Assembly: GCA_002284615.2 (NCBI GenBank)
Contig: MU069573.1
Span: 431,260 to 465,791, forward strand
Direction of reading: 5' to 3'
Length of the DNA stretch: 34,532 nucleotides
Origin: Dunaliella salina
Lineage: Eukaryota; Chlorophyta; Chlorophyceae; Chlamydomonadales; Dunaliellaceae
How positions within the stretch are numbered: position 1 is the first letter of the stretch; each line of letters begins with the position of its first letter. Below are positions 1 to 9,479 of the stretch, piece after piece. Under the pieces are notes generated by a model. It searched no databases and was not told where the DNA came from. It was given only the letters and a program-made list of their open reading frames with translations. A program made the translations under genes and the position numbers.

Positions 1-56
<56 letters not shown>
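1..56. repeat. (TG)28 microsatellite
   Basis: Uninterrupted TG dinucleotide run at the left edge of the window. A similar run closes the right edge. No gene is visible from 57 to 957: the ORFs there are short and show no family signature. Confidence 0.98.
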
Positions 57-59
<3 letters not shown>

Positions 60-957
60 TCCTAGGGCTCGGTCAAAGCACTGAGCTGTCAAAGCTATGG
101 ACTCGAGCATCACTGCATGGCCTCATCATCAGATGAGGCAGACTTGATTTTTGTTGCATAAACTTCAAATCTTGACGCTGACGCCTGGCCTCGCGCGTCG
201 ACTTTTTTCTTTTTTATCACAAGGAGCAAAAGTCGGATCCCCAAATGGTGCACCCTATGCCTCTCGCATAGATTCCAGCTTTTTCCTGCCAAAATCAATC
301 GATTCTCTGGACCTCCGCCCCAGCCCCTCGGACCCCCTTCGGATATGCTCCTGATGAAATGCCCAACCATCGTTGTAGATCAGGCAAGCTGGGGGGGTGC
401 TTCATGAGGACCTCATTTTAGCAGGGATTTTGACTGATTCCAGGCCACCGCTCTGACCCCCCCCCCCCCAGCTCAAACTGAGTATGCAGGGTTGCTCAGA
501 AAGGTCAAATGAAAGGTCCTGCATACTCAAATTTGGCTGGTCCCACTGGTGCAAGGACTCAAACCTAGGTGCTTGACCTAAAGTGCTCACATTGAGCACC
601 ATTTGTTTTCAAGCTCATCATTGAGATTTGTTTGTAACCAAAGGCAGCCACTCCTTGGTGGACTCAAGTCGTTTTACCCACTCGTGTTCCTGACAGTGTT
701 CACTCACTCATACAGATGCCAACCTGAAACATCAGGCTTTGCTGCAGAGAGAGGAGAAAGGAAGTATTCGCAGGACCAGGGATGGGTGTAGTAAACTGGT
801 ATGGCAGATTCAGCTCGCCAACCGTTCGAAAAAGTGAGGTCCGACGAACTGTGCAAACAAGCTTTTCCCTGTGAGGCGGGAGGTCCGATCGGACGAGGGT
901 TTAGGAACGTTAACGCACATCCGACCAAGCCAAACAACTGCGACTTGACCCTACCGG

Positions 958-1043
958 TTTTCCGCCTAGGGTTTAGGGTTTAGCGGAGGAAGGAGCAACT
1001 GCTCCCAACCCGTTTTCCGCCTAGGGTTTAGGGTTTAGCGGAG
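958..1043. repeat. Two interstitial telomere-like repeats in a 55 bp tandem duplication
   Basis: The motif TAGGGTTTAGGGTTTAG occurs at 967-983 and again at 1022-1038. Both sit in the same context, CCGCC before and CGGAGG after, so this is a 55 bp tandem duplication carrying plant-type (TTTAGGG)2 units and not a telomere end. A third short occurrence lies at 30122-30140. TTTAGGG telomeres are typical of green plants and many green algae but also occur in dinoflagellates and some other protists. Confidence 0.8.
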
Positions 1044-1267
1044 GGTGCAACTGCTCCCCACCCGACCCCCTCCAATACACACATATTTACATTTATGATG
1101 AATACAAACACACATGTATTTACATATAGGGTTGGGTAGCCACCTCACCGAACTTCGTCTTCGTCCTCCAGAGTTGCGTCATATAGTGAATACCTTTCCA
1201 AAGGTCCTTAGGATGCTTTTGACCTTCTGCACCTTTTTTTTCTCACTACCCTGGTTTCTCACCTGGT

Positions 1268-1468
1268 TTGCTTCAGCGCAACTCTGTTCCACAAGGATCT
1301 AATACTGCTCATACCCCTATGCCTCCCCCTCCCCCTCCTCCCGCTCATCCCATTCCTCCTGGCACTTATTGCCTCATCTGCAACTCTACTGATCAGTGGG
1401 CGAAATCATGCCCTAATAAGACGAAGGGTTATAATGGCTTCAACAAGTTGAATGGCTCACCGAAGTAA
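1268..1468 (+). pseudogene. Gag-like proline-rich zinc-knuckle fragment
   Basis: A 66-residue open frame has a proline-rich stretch followed by a nucleocapsid-type knuckle, CLICNSTDQWAKSC. The spacing is C-X2-C-X4-Q-X4-C, that of a retroviral CCHC knuckle with the histidine replaced by glutamine. Such knuckles bind RNA in Gag proteins of retrotransposons and also occur in some cellular RNA-binding proteins. No protease or polymerase frame follows; after the stop comes a tandem repeat. The assigned start has no support, and the frame may enter through an AG splice-like site just upstream. I read it as a retroelement gag remnant; a small cellular knuckle exon is the alternative. Confidence 0.45.
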
Positions 1469-1587
1469 ACTGGCGTCAGCTTCAGATGCTTAGCCGTTTT
1501 TTGGAAACTTCCTCCTTCCTGGTGCCTCTTCAACCTCGATTTCTGCTACCGGCATGTTTCTTTGAAGGTTCTTTACCTGCTTTGGCC

Positions 1588-2530
1588 CAGGGCCTTTAAT
1601 GGTGCCAGGCACCTTCCTTCTTTAATCCAGGACCATGCGGCGCCAGGCGCCTCCTTATTTATTATCTCTTAGGCCCAGGGCCTTCTATGGTGCCAGGCAC
1701 CCTCTTTTTTCCTCGGTCCAGGACCATCCAGCGCCAGGCGACTTCTCGCATTTTACCAGAGGGGGGCAGCTGGCCAATTTGCCAGACATGCTCTTTCCCA
1801 ACTTTCTTTCTTAAATCCGATCATGCCAACCGTTTTAATTCCATAAAACGTCACGTCCACCAAAATCTCATGAAAATCGGAGGTTCCCAGGTCACTCTTT
1901 TGGCCTTAGATCACCCCAAAACGGCCCACAGCTCCAATCTGGGGCCATTTGTCATCCCCAAAAATATTTCTTTATAATCCTAATATGATATGCTAACATC
2001 CTGCATATTCAAAAAATTAGGAAAGAAAGAGGTCAAATTTTGACCTTTTTGACACCCCTTGGGCAAGTCTTTCACTAAGGGGAATGGCTGAAATCCTGAA
2101 TCTCACCAACCACTGGGTCTTTTTACTCCATTGTTTTTGCAATGATATTCTTTTATTACAAGGACTCCGAATCACTAAAAATCACCCAATTTGGTGCAGT
2201 GGCTGGTCAAATACGGAGATTTGGTGGTGAAAACTAGGGTTCATGCCGCAGCTTTTTAGCCATGTTCTCCGTCACTGGTAATATTGAAACCCTAGTATAC
2301 AGCTGGAGTCTAAATGCAGACGGAAAACAAGCTTTACAGTGAACCCAAGCTTCAATATTACCAGTTACGGGGTACATACGCAAGGAGCATGCCAAAAACA
2401 CCTTATTTTGGGCCTCAGCTTCCCCCCTCTGGTTTTTTATACTCTCTGAGGCCCAGGGCCTATTATGGCGCCAGGCACCCTCTCTTTCTGGTCTAGGGCT
2501 TTTTGACGCTAGGCGTCGTTCCCTGTTCCT
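1588..2530. repeat. ~84 bp GGCCCAGGGCC tandem repeat, three units, split by a MITE
   Basis: Units beginning GGCCCAGGGCCTT and containing GCCAGGCACC, then CCAGGACCAT, then CGCCAGGCG start near 1588, 1672 and 2451. The first two are adjacent; the third is separated from the second by the TIR element at 1756-2432. The array therefore predates that insertion and supplies its empty-site sequence. Confidence 0.8.
1756..2432 (+). mobile_element. MITE family 1, copy 1 (677 bp, GC-rich TIRs)
   Basis: The left end reads CCAGAGGGGGGCAGCTGG and the right end, reverse-complemented, CCAGAGGGGGGAAGCTGA: terminal inverted repeats of about 18 bp with few mismatches. The interior is AT-rich and non-coding, with a 7 bp palindrome GGTCAAA/TTTGACC near 2033 and a perfect 15 bp internal inverted repeat (2274-2288 against 2351-2365, arm ACTGGTAATATTGAA). 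It sits inside a tandem repeat array. The flanks are T/A-rich (TTTTA on both sides, offset), so a target-site duplication is not clear. Related copies lie at 6512-7821, 9480-9894 and 27970-28492. No transposase is present, so it is non-autonomous; the superfamily is unknown. Confidence 0.8.
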
Positions 2531-2749
2531 TGCATTAGGAACAAACTTTTGTGTTTGAGGCTCTCAGACATCACTTGCCTTTTCTGTGTTGTGTCTTCCT
2601 GAACTTTCCTGTAAAAATTGAAAGCCTCTTTCAGCCCTGCCGCTCCCAAGCTTTGCTGCGCTTTTTGGTCCCTTTGCTATTATTTCGTTCTGTAAATGCA
2701 ACATCCTCAAACATCTCACGATGCAATTGGAATAGAATTCATAGGACAG

Positions 2750-3340
2750 TTTGCCTACATCAGGCCATATTTGGCACCCATATTAGCCTGCCGCGAGCGC
2801 AAAGGATTGAAAAAGCCAAAGCCTAGCTTATTTCTTATCCAACATACCAAGTTCAGCTCCGCTTTCTGTACCCTAGCGATGCCACCCATGAAGTTACGTG
2901 CCATTTGGTTTGTGGCCGCAATCATTTTACCCTCTTGCCTCAGAGTATTTCCAGATATTTGGATTCTGAATCAGCCTCAAGCCTTCAGCCTCAAGCCTTT
3001 GTCATTGTACACAAGAATGGGTTGCCCACTGGGTGTGATGAGATGAATTTTGTTTTCTCTTTCTATCAACAGTTAGCTGTGTCTTGCCAATGTGTGCAAA
3101 GTCGTTGCATCTGTCGAATTATAAATGTAGGTAGGATGTTCAGCAATAATTTGCAAGAATCATTGTGTCGTCTGCAGAATCACAATGAGATGTCTTGGGT
3201 GTTTCTATGGTTGTGGTAGCCTTTCGTCCAGTACAGAAAATTCTGTCAATGCCTTGGGTGAAGAGAGGGCTCAGTGAGCAAGCTTGTTCCAGCCTCTTAT
3301 TTGGGGCCACTTTGCCAGACCATCTTGTCCCCATCAACAA
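2750..3340 (-). pseudogene. Non-LTR reverse transcriptase relic (palm/thumb)
   Basis: Read on the minus strand in shifting frames, this stretch carries successive landmarks of a LINE-type reverse transcriptase. A QACSLSPL block near 3270 matches the QGCPLSP palm motif. SADDTMILAN near 3155 matches the catalytic F/Y-ADD box, with the aromatic residue replaced by serine. KTKF follows near 3060, then KYLEI near 2960 (thumb, usually KYLG). Frames change after the ADD box and stops interrupt the thumb, so it cannot be translated. The N-terminal fingers are not seen. It lies downstream of the endonuclease fragment at 3560-4500 on the same strand, the wrong order for one intact element, so it is probably a separate or rearranged copy. 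Confidence 0.6.
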
Positions 3341-3449
3341 GGACATGTAATCCCCCTTAGTTAATGGCCATGGTAGCTTGTAACAAGCATTCAAGTGTCT
3401 TCATTCTTTCTAAATACTGCTTTGTTCCTCTGCAAAGAAAAAGGAAAAA

Positions 3450-3535
3450 AAACTACGTAGGCAGAGAAACTCTCCCTACACCAATTAAGGAAAAGGAGAC
3501 ACGTTGGCTCAAAAAAGAGCCGTGTGCCCCCTCCA
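3450..3535 (-). other. Structured 3' UTR of non-LTR element 1 (two hairpins)
   Basis: Downstream of the element 1 ORF on the minus strand are two stem-loops. The first spans 3499-3525: ACAC and GGCTC pair with GAGCC and GTGT around an A6 (T6 in the transcript) loop. The second spans 3457-3479: GTAGG and GAGA pair with TCTC and CCTAC around AAC. Between them is ATTAAGGAAAA, and beyond is an A-rich (T-rich in the transcript) tract. The same order, with different stem sequences, recurs in element 2 at 14654-14709. Confidence 0.6.
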
Positions 3536-3559
3536 CCACAAGGTATGAAAAAGAGAATG

Positions 3560-4500
3560 CTAATGTGGATCTGGAGGGTTACTAGAAGCACCTGGCTCTA
3601 GAACCTAGCTGTGGGAAGTATTCTTAGTTTCAATAGCGCGGCGTGTGGTGACTAGTTTGTGGGCATATTGAACAGAATGGGCATGAAGTTGTTGAGCAAG
3701 CTTCGTGGTACGCTGGTGATCCAATCCTAGTTGTTTGAATTGCTTCAGGGTATGCTCAGTCTAAATAGCTCCACCTACACCCAGGAGAATAAAGTAGATT
3801 GTAACAGCTTTAGCGTCAATAAGTTTACAAAGGTCTGCATGCTGCTGCTTTGTCGTGTTCAACTGATGCTCTGGCCTTGTGTCTTCACAGAACTTGATTT
3901 CTATTAGGTGCACATGGCGTTCGTTCACGTACCGTTCATGGGGTTGCCTCGTGCGCCTAATTCTGGTGGTCCTGCGTGAGGAGCTGCGCAAAGCGTGATG
4001 GGAATGGGTAAGAGAAACACCGTTAAAAGTATGTTTGGCATTAAAAGGGGTGATGAAAACAGCATGTGATCGACTGGAGTTGAGTCTTTTCCTCTTTGGA
4101 AGGTTGCGAGGGAAGAAGTAGGCAGGTAAAGTTCTGATTGAAGCATGTGCATGGAGTTGGAGATTGTGTTGAGAAAGCTGAAAATCGCTTCCTATGTTTG
4201 TGCGGACCAGGCCTGCCCCTACAGGGCATTTGCTGAGGGCTTTTGTAATCATTCTGCCTGCAATGTTATGGCGTTCAGTTTTCAGGTTGGAGATGACATG
4301 GTTTTTGCAGCCGGAGGGCATGTGTAGAGCGCTGTCCAAAGGATGGCAGCCTGGGAGGAGACGAGATGGATCAGTTGACCTCTTGAAACGTACTGCATGT
4401 TTTTGGTTGTAGAGAGTGCCTGTGCGGTACTGCAGGATGGTAGCTTCATGGGTACAGAAATGTTGGGCATATTTCTAAAGGCATTGCTGATTTTTTATCT
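3560..4500 (-). pseudogene. Non-LTR retrotransposon element 1, C-terminal restriction-like endonuclease
   Basis: A long minus-strand frame holds an R2-like endonuclease domain in order. First comes a damaged CCHC site ending in HMPSGC (H-X4-C, near 4325), then ERHNIAGR (the RHN motif of R2-type RLE domains, near 4270). A region matching the RPDA position follows but reads SSRSHAVFIT, with the PD altered. HLIEIKFCEDT near 3910 is the E-X-K of a PD-(D/E)XK nuclease. The frame runs through one stop after LLGVGG (near 3760), shifts once, and ends ASSNPPDPH at a TAG at 3560-3562. Element 2 ends in almost the same peptide. RLE domains nick the target site during target-primed reverse transcription. 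The 5' part is missing and abuts repeat B. Confidence 0.7.
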
Positions 4501-4589
4501 AATTGTGGTAATAAGTTTTGATAGCCTACACATGTCACAAGTTGCTTGAAGGTCAAAAATCAATCAGGTCCCAGGAAGCTAAAAAAAAA

Positions 4590-5140
4590 GGTATTGGAAC
4601 ACATGCCCAAAAACTGGGTGAACCACCCCTGACCCACCCACCCATCCCGAAACCCCCCATGCAGCAAACCTTCTTGGACAAAAAGGGTACCAATCTGCTC
4701 CTTTTTGAAATAGCTATCCATCTGCATATTCACCATACTAAAAAAGTGAGTTGCAGCAGAGGTATGGGACAAAAACTGTGCAGCGGACGCCCATGCATAC
4801 CTGCCCTTCCAGGCACCCACAATTCAATCCAAGTTGGCTTGCAAGTACTTTAACTGCCCGCCTGACTTCACCATGCATAATCACATCATACATTGTCTCT
4901 ATCCTGGAAGTTTGAAATGGTTTGCCGCATGTTCGCCTGTACCACCCCTGCCGGCCACACCCTTGCACGCATGGCACTGACTCCCAGCCATGCACACAGA
5001 CCCCCCCTTTTACTCAGTTTACCCAAAGAAGGTGACAATAGGCAGTTCTCGAGCTCAGCAATCCAAATTTGTCTTTAGAATTCTATAGAAGTGGCCCAGA
5101 AAAATTCTGGAGGGGGAGTCCCAAATTTTTGAGAAGCCCA
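4590..5140 (+). repeat. Dispersed repeat family B, copy 1
   Basis: This shares long stretches with 8340-8700 (inverted), 28679-29100 (inverted) and 32585-33140 (direct). Shared landmarks, in order, are ATGCCCAAAAACTGG, ACCCACCCACCC, the ATCATACATTGTC region, CATGTTCGCCTGTA, CACACCCTTGCACGCAT, CACAGACCCCCCC and CTGGAGGGGG. There is no coding potential and termini are not sharply defined. It may be a non-autonomous DNA element or an LTR fragment. Confidence 0.75.
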
Positions 5141-5339
5141 TTTTAGCGTAGACATTTACCTTTTTGGCCCTTGTGTTTATGATGGGCTCTCTTTCTCATC
5201 CTACAGCACGTGGAGGAGCCTTTCTTGAGGTCTGCAGGGCGGTGCGGCGGGTAGTCTTTGTTTGATGTGACGTACTATGCAAGCTTTTCAAAGCAAGGTG
5301 ACGGGTAGGCAAGTCTTACTCCGTGTGGTTTGTGATTGA

Positions 5340-5412
5340 TTCAGCCATTTCAGCAGCATACTGGAAAGAAAAGAAAACAAAGAAAAGAAAAAGAAAAGAA
5401 CAGAAAGGGGGA
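5340..5412. repeat. (GAAAA)n-like low-complexity tract
   Basis: A-rich tract of GAAAA and AAGAAA units, similar in type to the tail of non-LTR element 2 at 14516-14650. No element body is recognisable beside it. Confidence 0.6.
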
Positions 5413-5519
5413 GAAAGTGTCACAAGCAACGCCAAGAAAATGTTGTAAGCTGTTCTCTCACTGATTGATTTCAGTCACAACTCCCTTGAGTTGCAAGAGC
5501 CACAAAGCCCAGGACAGCA

Positions 5520-5755
5520 CTTGAGCATGCCATGATGCATGTGCAAGTGCAAATACTTTACCAGCGTGGACTGCTGTGTGCACTGCAGCATGCTTTGCTG
5601 CATGCTTGGCTTTGCATTTTGCTTCATGCACTGCTGCATGCATGAGTTTGCACTTAGCTGTGCGCATTAATGCATGCATCACTGCATGTATTATTGCTTG
5701 CATGGCTATGTACATTGCTGTGTGGATTACTGCATGCATTGCTATATGACATTGT
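5520..5755. repeat. 12 bp-period minisatellite (TGCATG/GCTGCA-rich)
   Basis: TGCATGCATTGCT-like units recur with a period near 12 bp. Because 12 is a multiple of three, the minus strand stays open for 123 codons (5458-5829) with a four-residue H-A periodicity. That ORF is best seen as a by-product of the repeat. From 5830 to 6511 I see no supported gene. Confidence 0.6.
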
Positions 5756-6621
5756 CGCTGCGTGCATTCTACATCGTCTTTGCTGCTTGCATTCAATTCC
5801 GTGCTCTGCAAATGCTGAGGGTGAGCCATGCAAGCTGACCCTTCTTCCTTCCACCTTTCCTTGGACCTGGAACAGAAGGGCCATGCACCAGGGATTTACC
5901 ACGTCTCAACATAACTTCCTGTGGCAGTGCATGCCTTGTTCATGCACGCAAGCATGCCAACTTGAGTAAGCCATACTTGCTCTTCCTACCAGCCTTGCTC
6001 ACTGGCACCCCTTACAGAGTCAACAGCAAGCTGTGCTCCTTAGGCCCTTCCGTCCACACAGCAGTGCGAGGTTTCGGTCCTGCTCCACATCACAAGAGCG
6101 ACCTTCTGTGCAAGCACCATTCAAGTCGCGGCGTATTTGATGAAATGCAAGAAAGCCAGCAACATTTGCTTCACATTCGCACAAAGATAAATATGACGTC
6201 GTTTGAAATGTGAGCAACTAAGCATTGAAAACATGGACGATTGACTTCAGCTTCTCCGTGGCTACCCTAATCCTGGTGGCGTTTTTGATGGCATCACCTG
6301 CTGCACCGCCCGGCCAAACAATTCCGTATGTTTTGACGAATAAGTTTGCTTGGCCTGCACACGTCAAGTTTTAGGGTGAGGGGTGTGCTGGGCGGGCCAG
6401 GGTGCTGGAAAACAGCCAAACCTAGGGGCTCACGCCCCATGAATGGGGCTTTGCCAATAAGAAAAGAAGGTAAAAGGAAAGAAGAGAAAACTATGAAGGC
6501 TGTAAACACTTCCAGAGGGGGCAGCTGGCCAATTTGCCAGACATGCTCTTTCCCTACTTTTTTTCTTAAGCCTAACCATGCCAACCATTTTCATTTATAA
6601 TAATATTTCCAAAAAAATATA

Positions 6622-6885
6622 ATGAAATTTGGAGAACCTCCAGATCACTCCCCTGACCCCAGATCACACCATCTTTATGAAGTTGAGGCTTTGCTGGACC
6701 ATAGAATTAAGAAGCAAGGCCGGTGCCAAATTCTTGAATTTTTGGTGCGCTGGAAGGGTTATTCCAGTGAGCATGACATTTGGGAACCCAGAGAGAACTT
6801 GGTGTCTTGCAACAGTTTGGTTAGGCAGTACAAGTCCTCTGTGGGACTTCCAATTTTGCCTACAGATCAGGCAAAAGATGCCTGA
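6622..6885 (+). pseudogene. Chromodomain from the integrase C-terminus of a Ty3/gypsy chromovirus
   Basis: The 87-codon frame contains a chromodomain. The first strand is YEVEALLDHR, then LEFLVRWKGY with the conserved W-K-G-Y, then DIWEPRENL, and a C-terminal helix LVRQYKSS. In chromoviruses this domain sits at the integrase C-terminus and directs integration towards methylated histone H3. The first 17 codons come from the surrounding MITE, so the ATG is artificial and the real frame begins near 6672. The rest of the integrase is missing. The stop at 6883-6885 is followed within 150 bp by a polypurine tract and an LTR start, the normal order at a gypsy 3' end. Confidence 0.8.
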
Positions 6886-7027
6886 GTTCAGTTGCTTTGG
6901 CCCATGGGCTCTGAGCGCCTTTGTGCGCGAGTCCGCACACTGGAAAATGTGTGCGGGCGGGGCGGGTCACCTGTTTGAGCTTCTTTGGTGTCTTTTCCTC
7001 CTTGGTTTCCTTGTAGATTTCTGCCAG

Positions 7028-7341
7028 GTGGGGAGGAATGTTACACAGAGTGTCTGATATGCAAGCTTTTTATGCTTGCATGGTCTGTGTTTGGTGTTTT
7101 CCAGTCTTTGACAGTTGGCGCTTCCCAGTTGTGGTAGTTAGGTGACTGGAGTCTATGGGCAGGTTCGATTCCTGCTGTCCTCTCAGTCGAAATTATTATA
7201 GAAAAATTCAAGTTTGTCATTTAGCGCCCTGAGGACATAGCCTTAACTGCCACCCAGCTGAGCTCACTCGATTGAGTCCCTTCTGCATTCCTTTCTGGGA
7301 CTTCCAGCTTTCCTGTCCCTTTCCTGCCAGCTCAACAGCTG
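7028..7341 (+). mobile_element. Chromovirus polypurine tract and truncated 3' LTR
   Basis: GGTGGGGAGGA (7028-7037) is a polypurine tract, followed at 7039 by TGTTACACAG, a typical LTR start. A perfect hairpin lies just inside (ATGCAAGC at 7059-7066 pairs with GCTTGCAT at 7074-7081). The fragment stops where MITE sequence resumes near 7342, with no LTR terminus, so it is truncated. Confidence 0.55.
7126..7175 (+). other. tRNA-like Pol III promoter remnant (possible SINE head)
   Basis: GCAGG-TTCGATT-CCTGC (7159-7175) is a perfect T-arm and contains the B-box GGTTCGATTCC. TGGTAGTTAGG (7132-7142) resembles an A-box, and AGT/ACT can pair as a short D-stem. The anticodon arm is too short and there is no acceptor stem, so it is not a functional tRNA. 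It may be tRNA-derived SINE sequence or chance within the LTR. Confidence 0.35.
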
Positions 7342-7833
7342 AAAGGCCCACAGCTCCACCCTAGGGCCATTTGCCACCCCTAAATACATTTTTTTTGATA
7401 AACCTTAGATGGAATCCTAACATCCTGCATATTCGAAAGTAGGAAAGAAGGAGGTCAAATTTTGACCTTTTTGGCACCCCTTAGGCAGCCTTGGGCAAGG
7501 TTTTCTGAGGGAAATGGCTAAAATTCGGAGTTTCACTAACCACTGGGTCTTCCACTCCATTTTTTTGCTTTTATTACAAGGACTACAATTTACTAATAAT
7601 CACCCTATTTGGTGCAGTTGGTGATCTGGAATGGAGGTTTGGCGGTAAAAACTAGGGTTCATGCTGCAGCTGAAGAGGCCTAGTCCCCCCAACTGGCACT
7701 TTACAAACTTTGATGCTGAAGGTACCAGAGAAGCGCAAATCACAAACTGCCAGCCGAGGAGAACATCTGCAGGGAGAGTGCAAAAAGCACTTGATTTTGG
7801 GCCTCAGCTGCCCCCCTCTGGAACAATTCCCAC

Positions 7834-7900
7834 CTTAAAGAAGAGGACACCCCCTAGTAGGGCCAAGGCACCGTGTGTCCCCTCCACTGGGTGCGGATGC
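7834..7900 (-). other. 3' UTR remnant of a third non-LTR copy
   Basis: CCTTAAAGAAGAGG followed by a stem (GGACAC 7845-7850 with GTGTCC 7875-7880) and CCCTCCAC resembles the spacer, first hairpin and GGTGGAGGG start of the element 1 3' UTR. The coding end beyond 7900 is too decayed to call. Confidence 0.35.
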
Positions 7901-8339
7901 CCTTGGAGGGCGAAAGAATGTGGAAAGCACCTCCGGATGTCGCTATCAGAAGGGATCTTATTTTCGATCATGATTGAGCTTTAACTTCGTAACAACAGCA
8001 CCTTAGCAGAAGCTCCTGTCATTTGTCATCTGGTTTGTTATAAGGTTACAGGGCATTTCAGCTTACACTCTTGCTCACGTCTTGCTTACGTTCAAAATTC
8101 GCTTCGGAAATACAAGTGAATGTCGGATTATGACTTGGAAATTTCGAAAATCGGTACAAAAAAGTGGTCAAGGTAAGCACTGATTGCTGGTTAAATTTTG
8201 GGGATGGCCGTTTTTCCAGAATGTGCGTGAGGCTCTATGCTGGTCGTCTCGGAATTTTGCCGCCACCAAACCTAAAGGCAGGCAGACCTAGGCGGTCTGT
8301 CGTACCCAGGAAGGAAAGGAGAACTAAATATTCGGAATC

Positions 8340-8700
8340 ATGAGCTCAAGAGCTATCGATTGGAATACAAATGAGTGGAGGCGAACATGCACCAAATCAA
8401 TTCAAAATTTCAGGATAGTGACAATGTATGATTTGTTCTTGCTTGGTGAAATCAGGAGGGCAATGTGCGGACTCATATGTCAGTTGTTGGTGCCCGGTAG
8501 GGCAGGTATGCATGGGCGTCCGCTTCTCAATTTTTGCCCCATAACTCTGCTGTGACTTAATTTTTTTAATTGCACTGAGAGTGCAGGTTGAAAGTTATTT
8601 CAAAGAGGAGCAGATTCGTACCCTTTTGGTTCTGAATGCGGCACTGGAAGGGGGTTTTTGGGAGAGGTGGTCAAGTGGGTCAAGCGCAAAATTGACAGTG
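8340..8700 (-). repeat. Dispersed repeat family B, copy 2 (inverted)
   Basis: Reverse-complement similarity to 4590-5140: GGCGAACATGCA, ACAATGTATGAT, GGTGAAATCAGGAGGGC and GCAGGTATGCATGGGCGTCCGC appear in the expected inverted order. It is more diverged than the other copies. From 8700 to 9480 I see no supported gene. Confidence 0.6.
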
Positions 8701-9479
8701 CCTTCCGGGGAAAATTTTTTGTTGTCCTGTTGTACCGCCAACAATGTGTGGTTGCGGTTGACCCTCTGCTCCTCCCAAGAAGTCCAACGCACGAACAAGC
8801 ACCGGCAACGACGCACTGCATGCTCAAAGTGGACAAGACAGCAGGCGAGATATAAAGAGTGAGAGAGGAGGATCCCTCAGAGGGTGCTACAGGTATATTG
8901 CCCCAAGTGCAGGCTGTGGCCTCCACTGGATGGCATAAAGCAGTATGACAATGCCATTGCATACCCTTTCATGATGATGAACAACTGGCCTGCCCAAAAG
9001 GGCACAGGGCTGCAGGGCGGCCTGAGCTCGCCTTCACCACAGTAGTCAGATATTTGGCGGGGATAAAATGGTGTAATGCCAGTACCCTACAAATAATTCT
9101 ACTAATTTAAGTATAAAAATCTTACTGAGAGCTCGTTTGATGCTTGCAAATTCTCAAGCAAACTCTACAGGAGAAGCATAACGATTTTTCACAAGCTTGG
9201 CGGCCTTGTGAGTGTCAACAACCCGTTTGTTGAGAAGCTCCAAAGTACAAGAATTTAGATGTCATTGCTTAAACTTTACCAAGTAAAAATTTGATCTAGG
9301 GCCTTTGAATACGGTTTGCTGGGTCAGGGATTTCTTTTTTGGAGGCCTCAGTCAAGGACATCCATAAGATGGCCGTGCTTGTGATATGAAAAGGATTAGT
9401 TTGACTGATTCTGACTGACGAAGAAGCTTCTGAAGTGGCTGTGGCTGGCGCAGAGTGCTTTAAGCCCTCCCCGGCCTTC

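Larger units (their letters stand above)
6512..7821 (+). mobile_element. MITE family 1, copy 2, interrupted by a chromovirus fragment
   Basis: The left end CCAGAGGGGGCAGCTGG (6512) and right end CAGCTGCCCCCCTCTGG (to 7821) match copy 1. Interior sequence agrees with copy 1 from 6512 to about 6672 and again from about 7342 to 7821. The intervening ~670 bp, absent from copy 1, is a gypsy/chromovirus 3' fragment. The flanks AACACTT (6505-6511) and AACAATT (7822-7828) form a plausible 7 bp target-site duplication with one mismatch. Confidence 0.75.

Noticed and set aside
545..600. tRNA-like element on the minus strand (GGTTTGAGTCC)
   Set aside because: Four of five T-stem pairs but no A-box or acceptor stem; too weak to list as a feature.
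967..1038. Chromosome end or true telomere
   Set aside because: Only two (TTTAGGG) units in each of two duplicated copies, embedded in unrelated sequence.
2696..3219. Two overlapping plus-strand ORFs of 104-116 codons
   Set aside because: They lie antisense to the non-LTR RT relic, which has recognisable motifs; no domain in the plus-strand products.
5458..5829. 123-codon minus-strand ORF rich in H and A
   Set aside because: Its four-residue periodicity comes from a 12 bp minisatellite.
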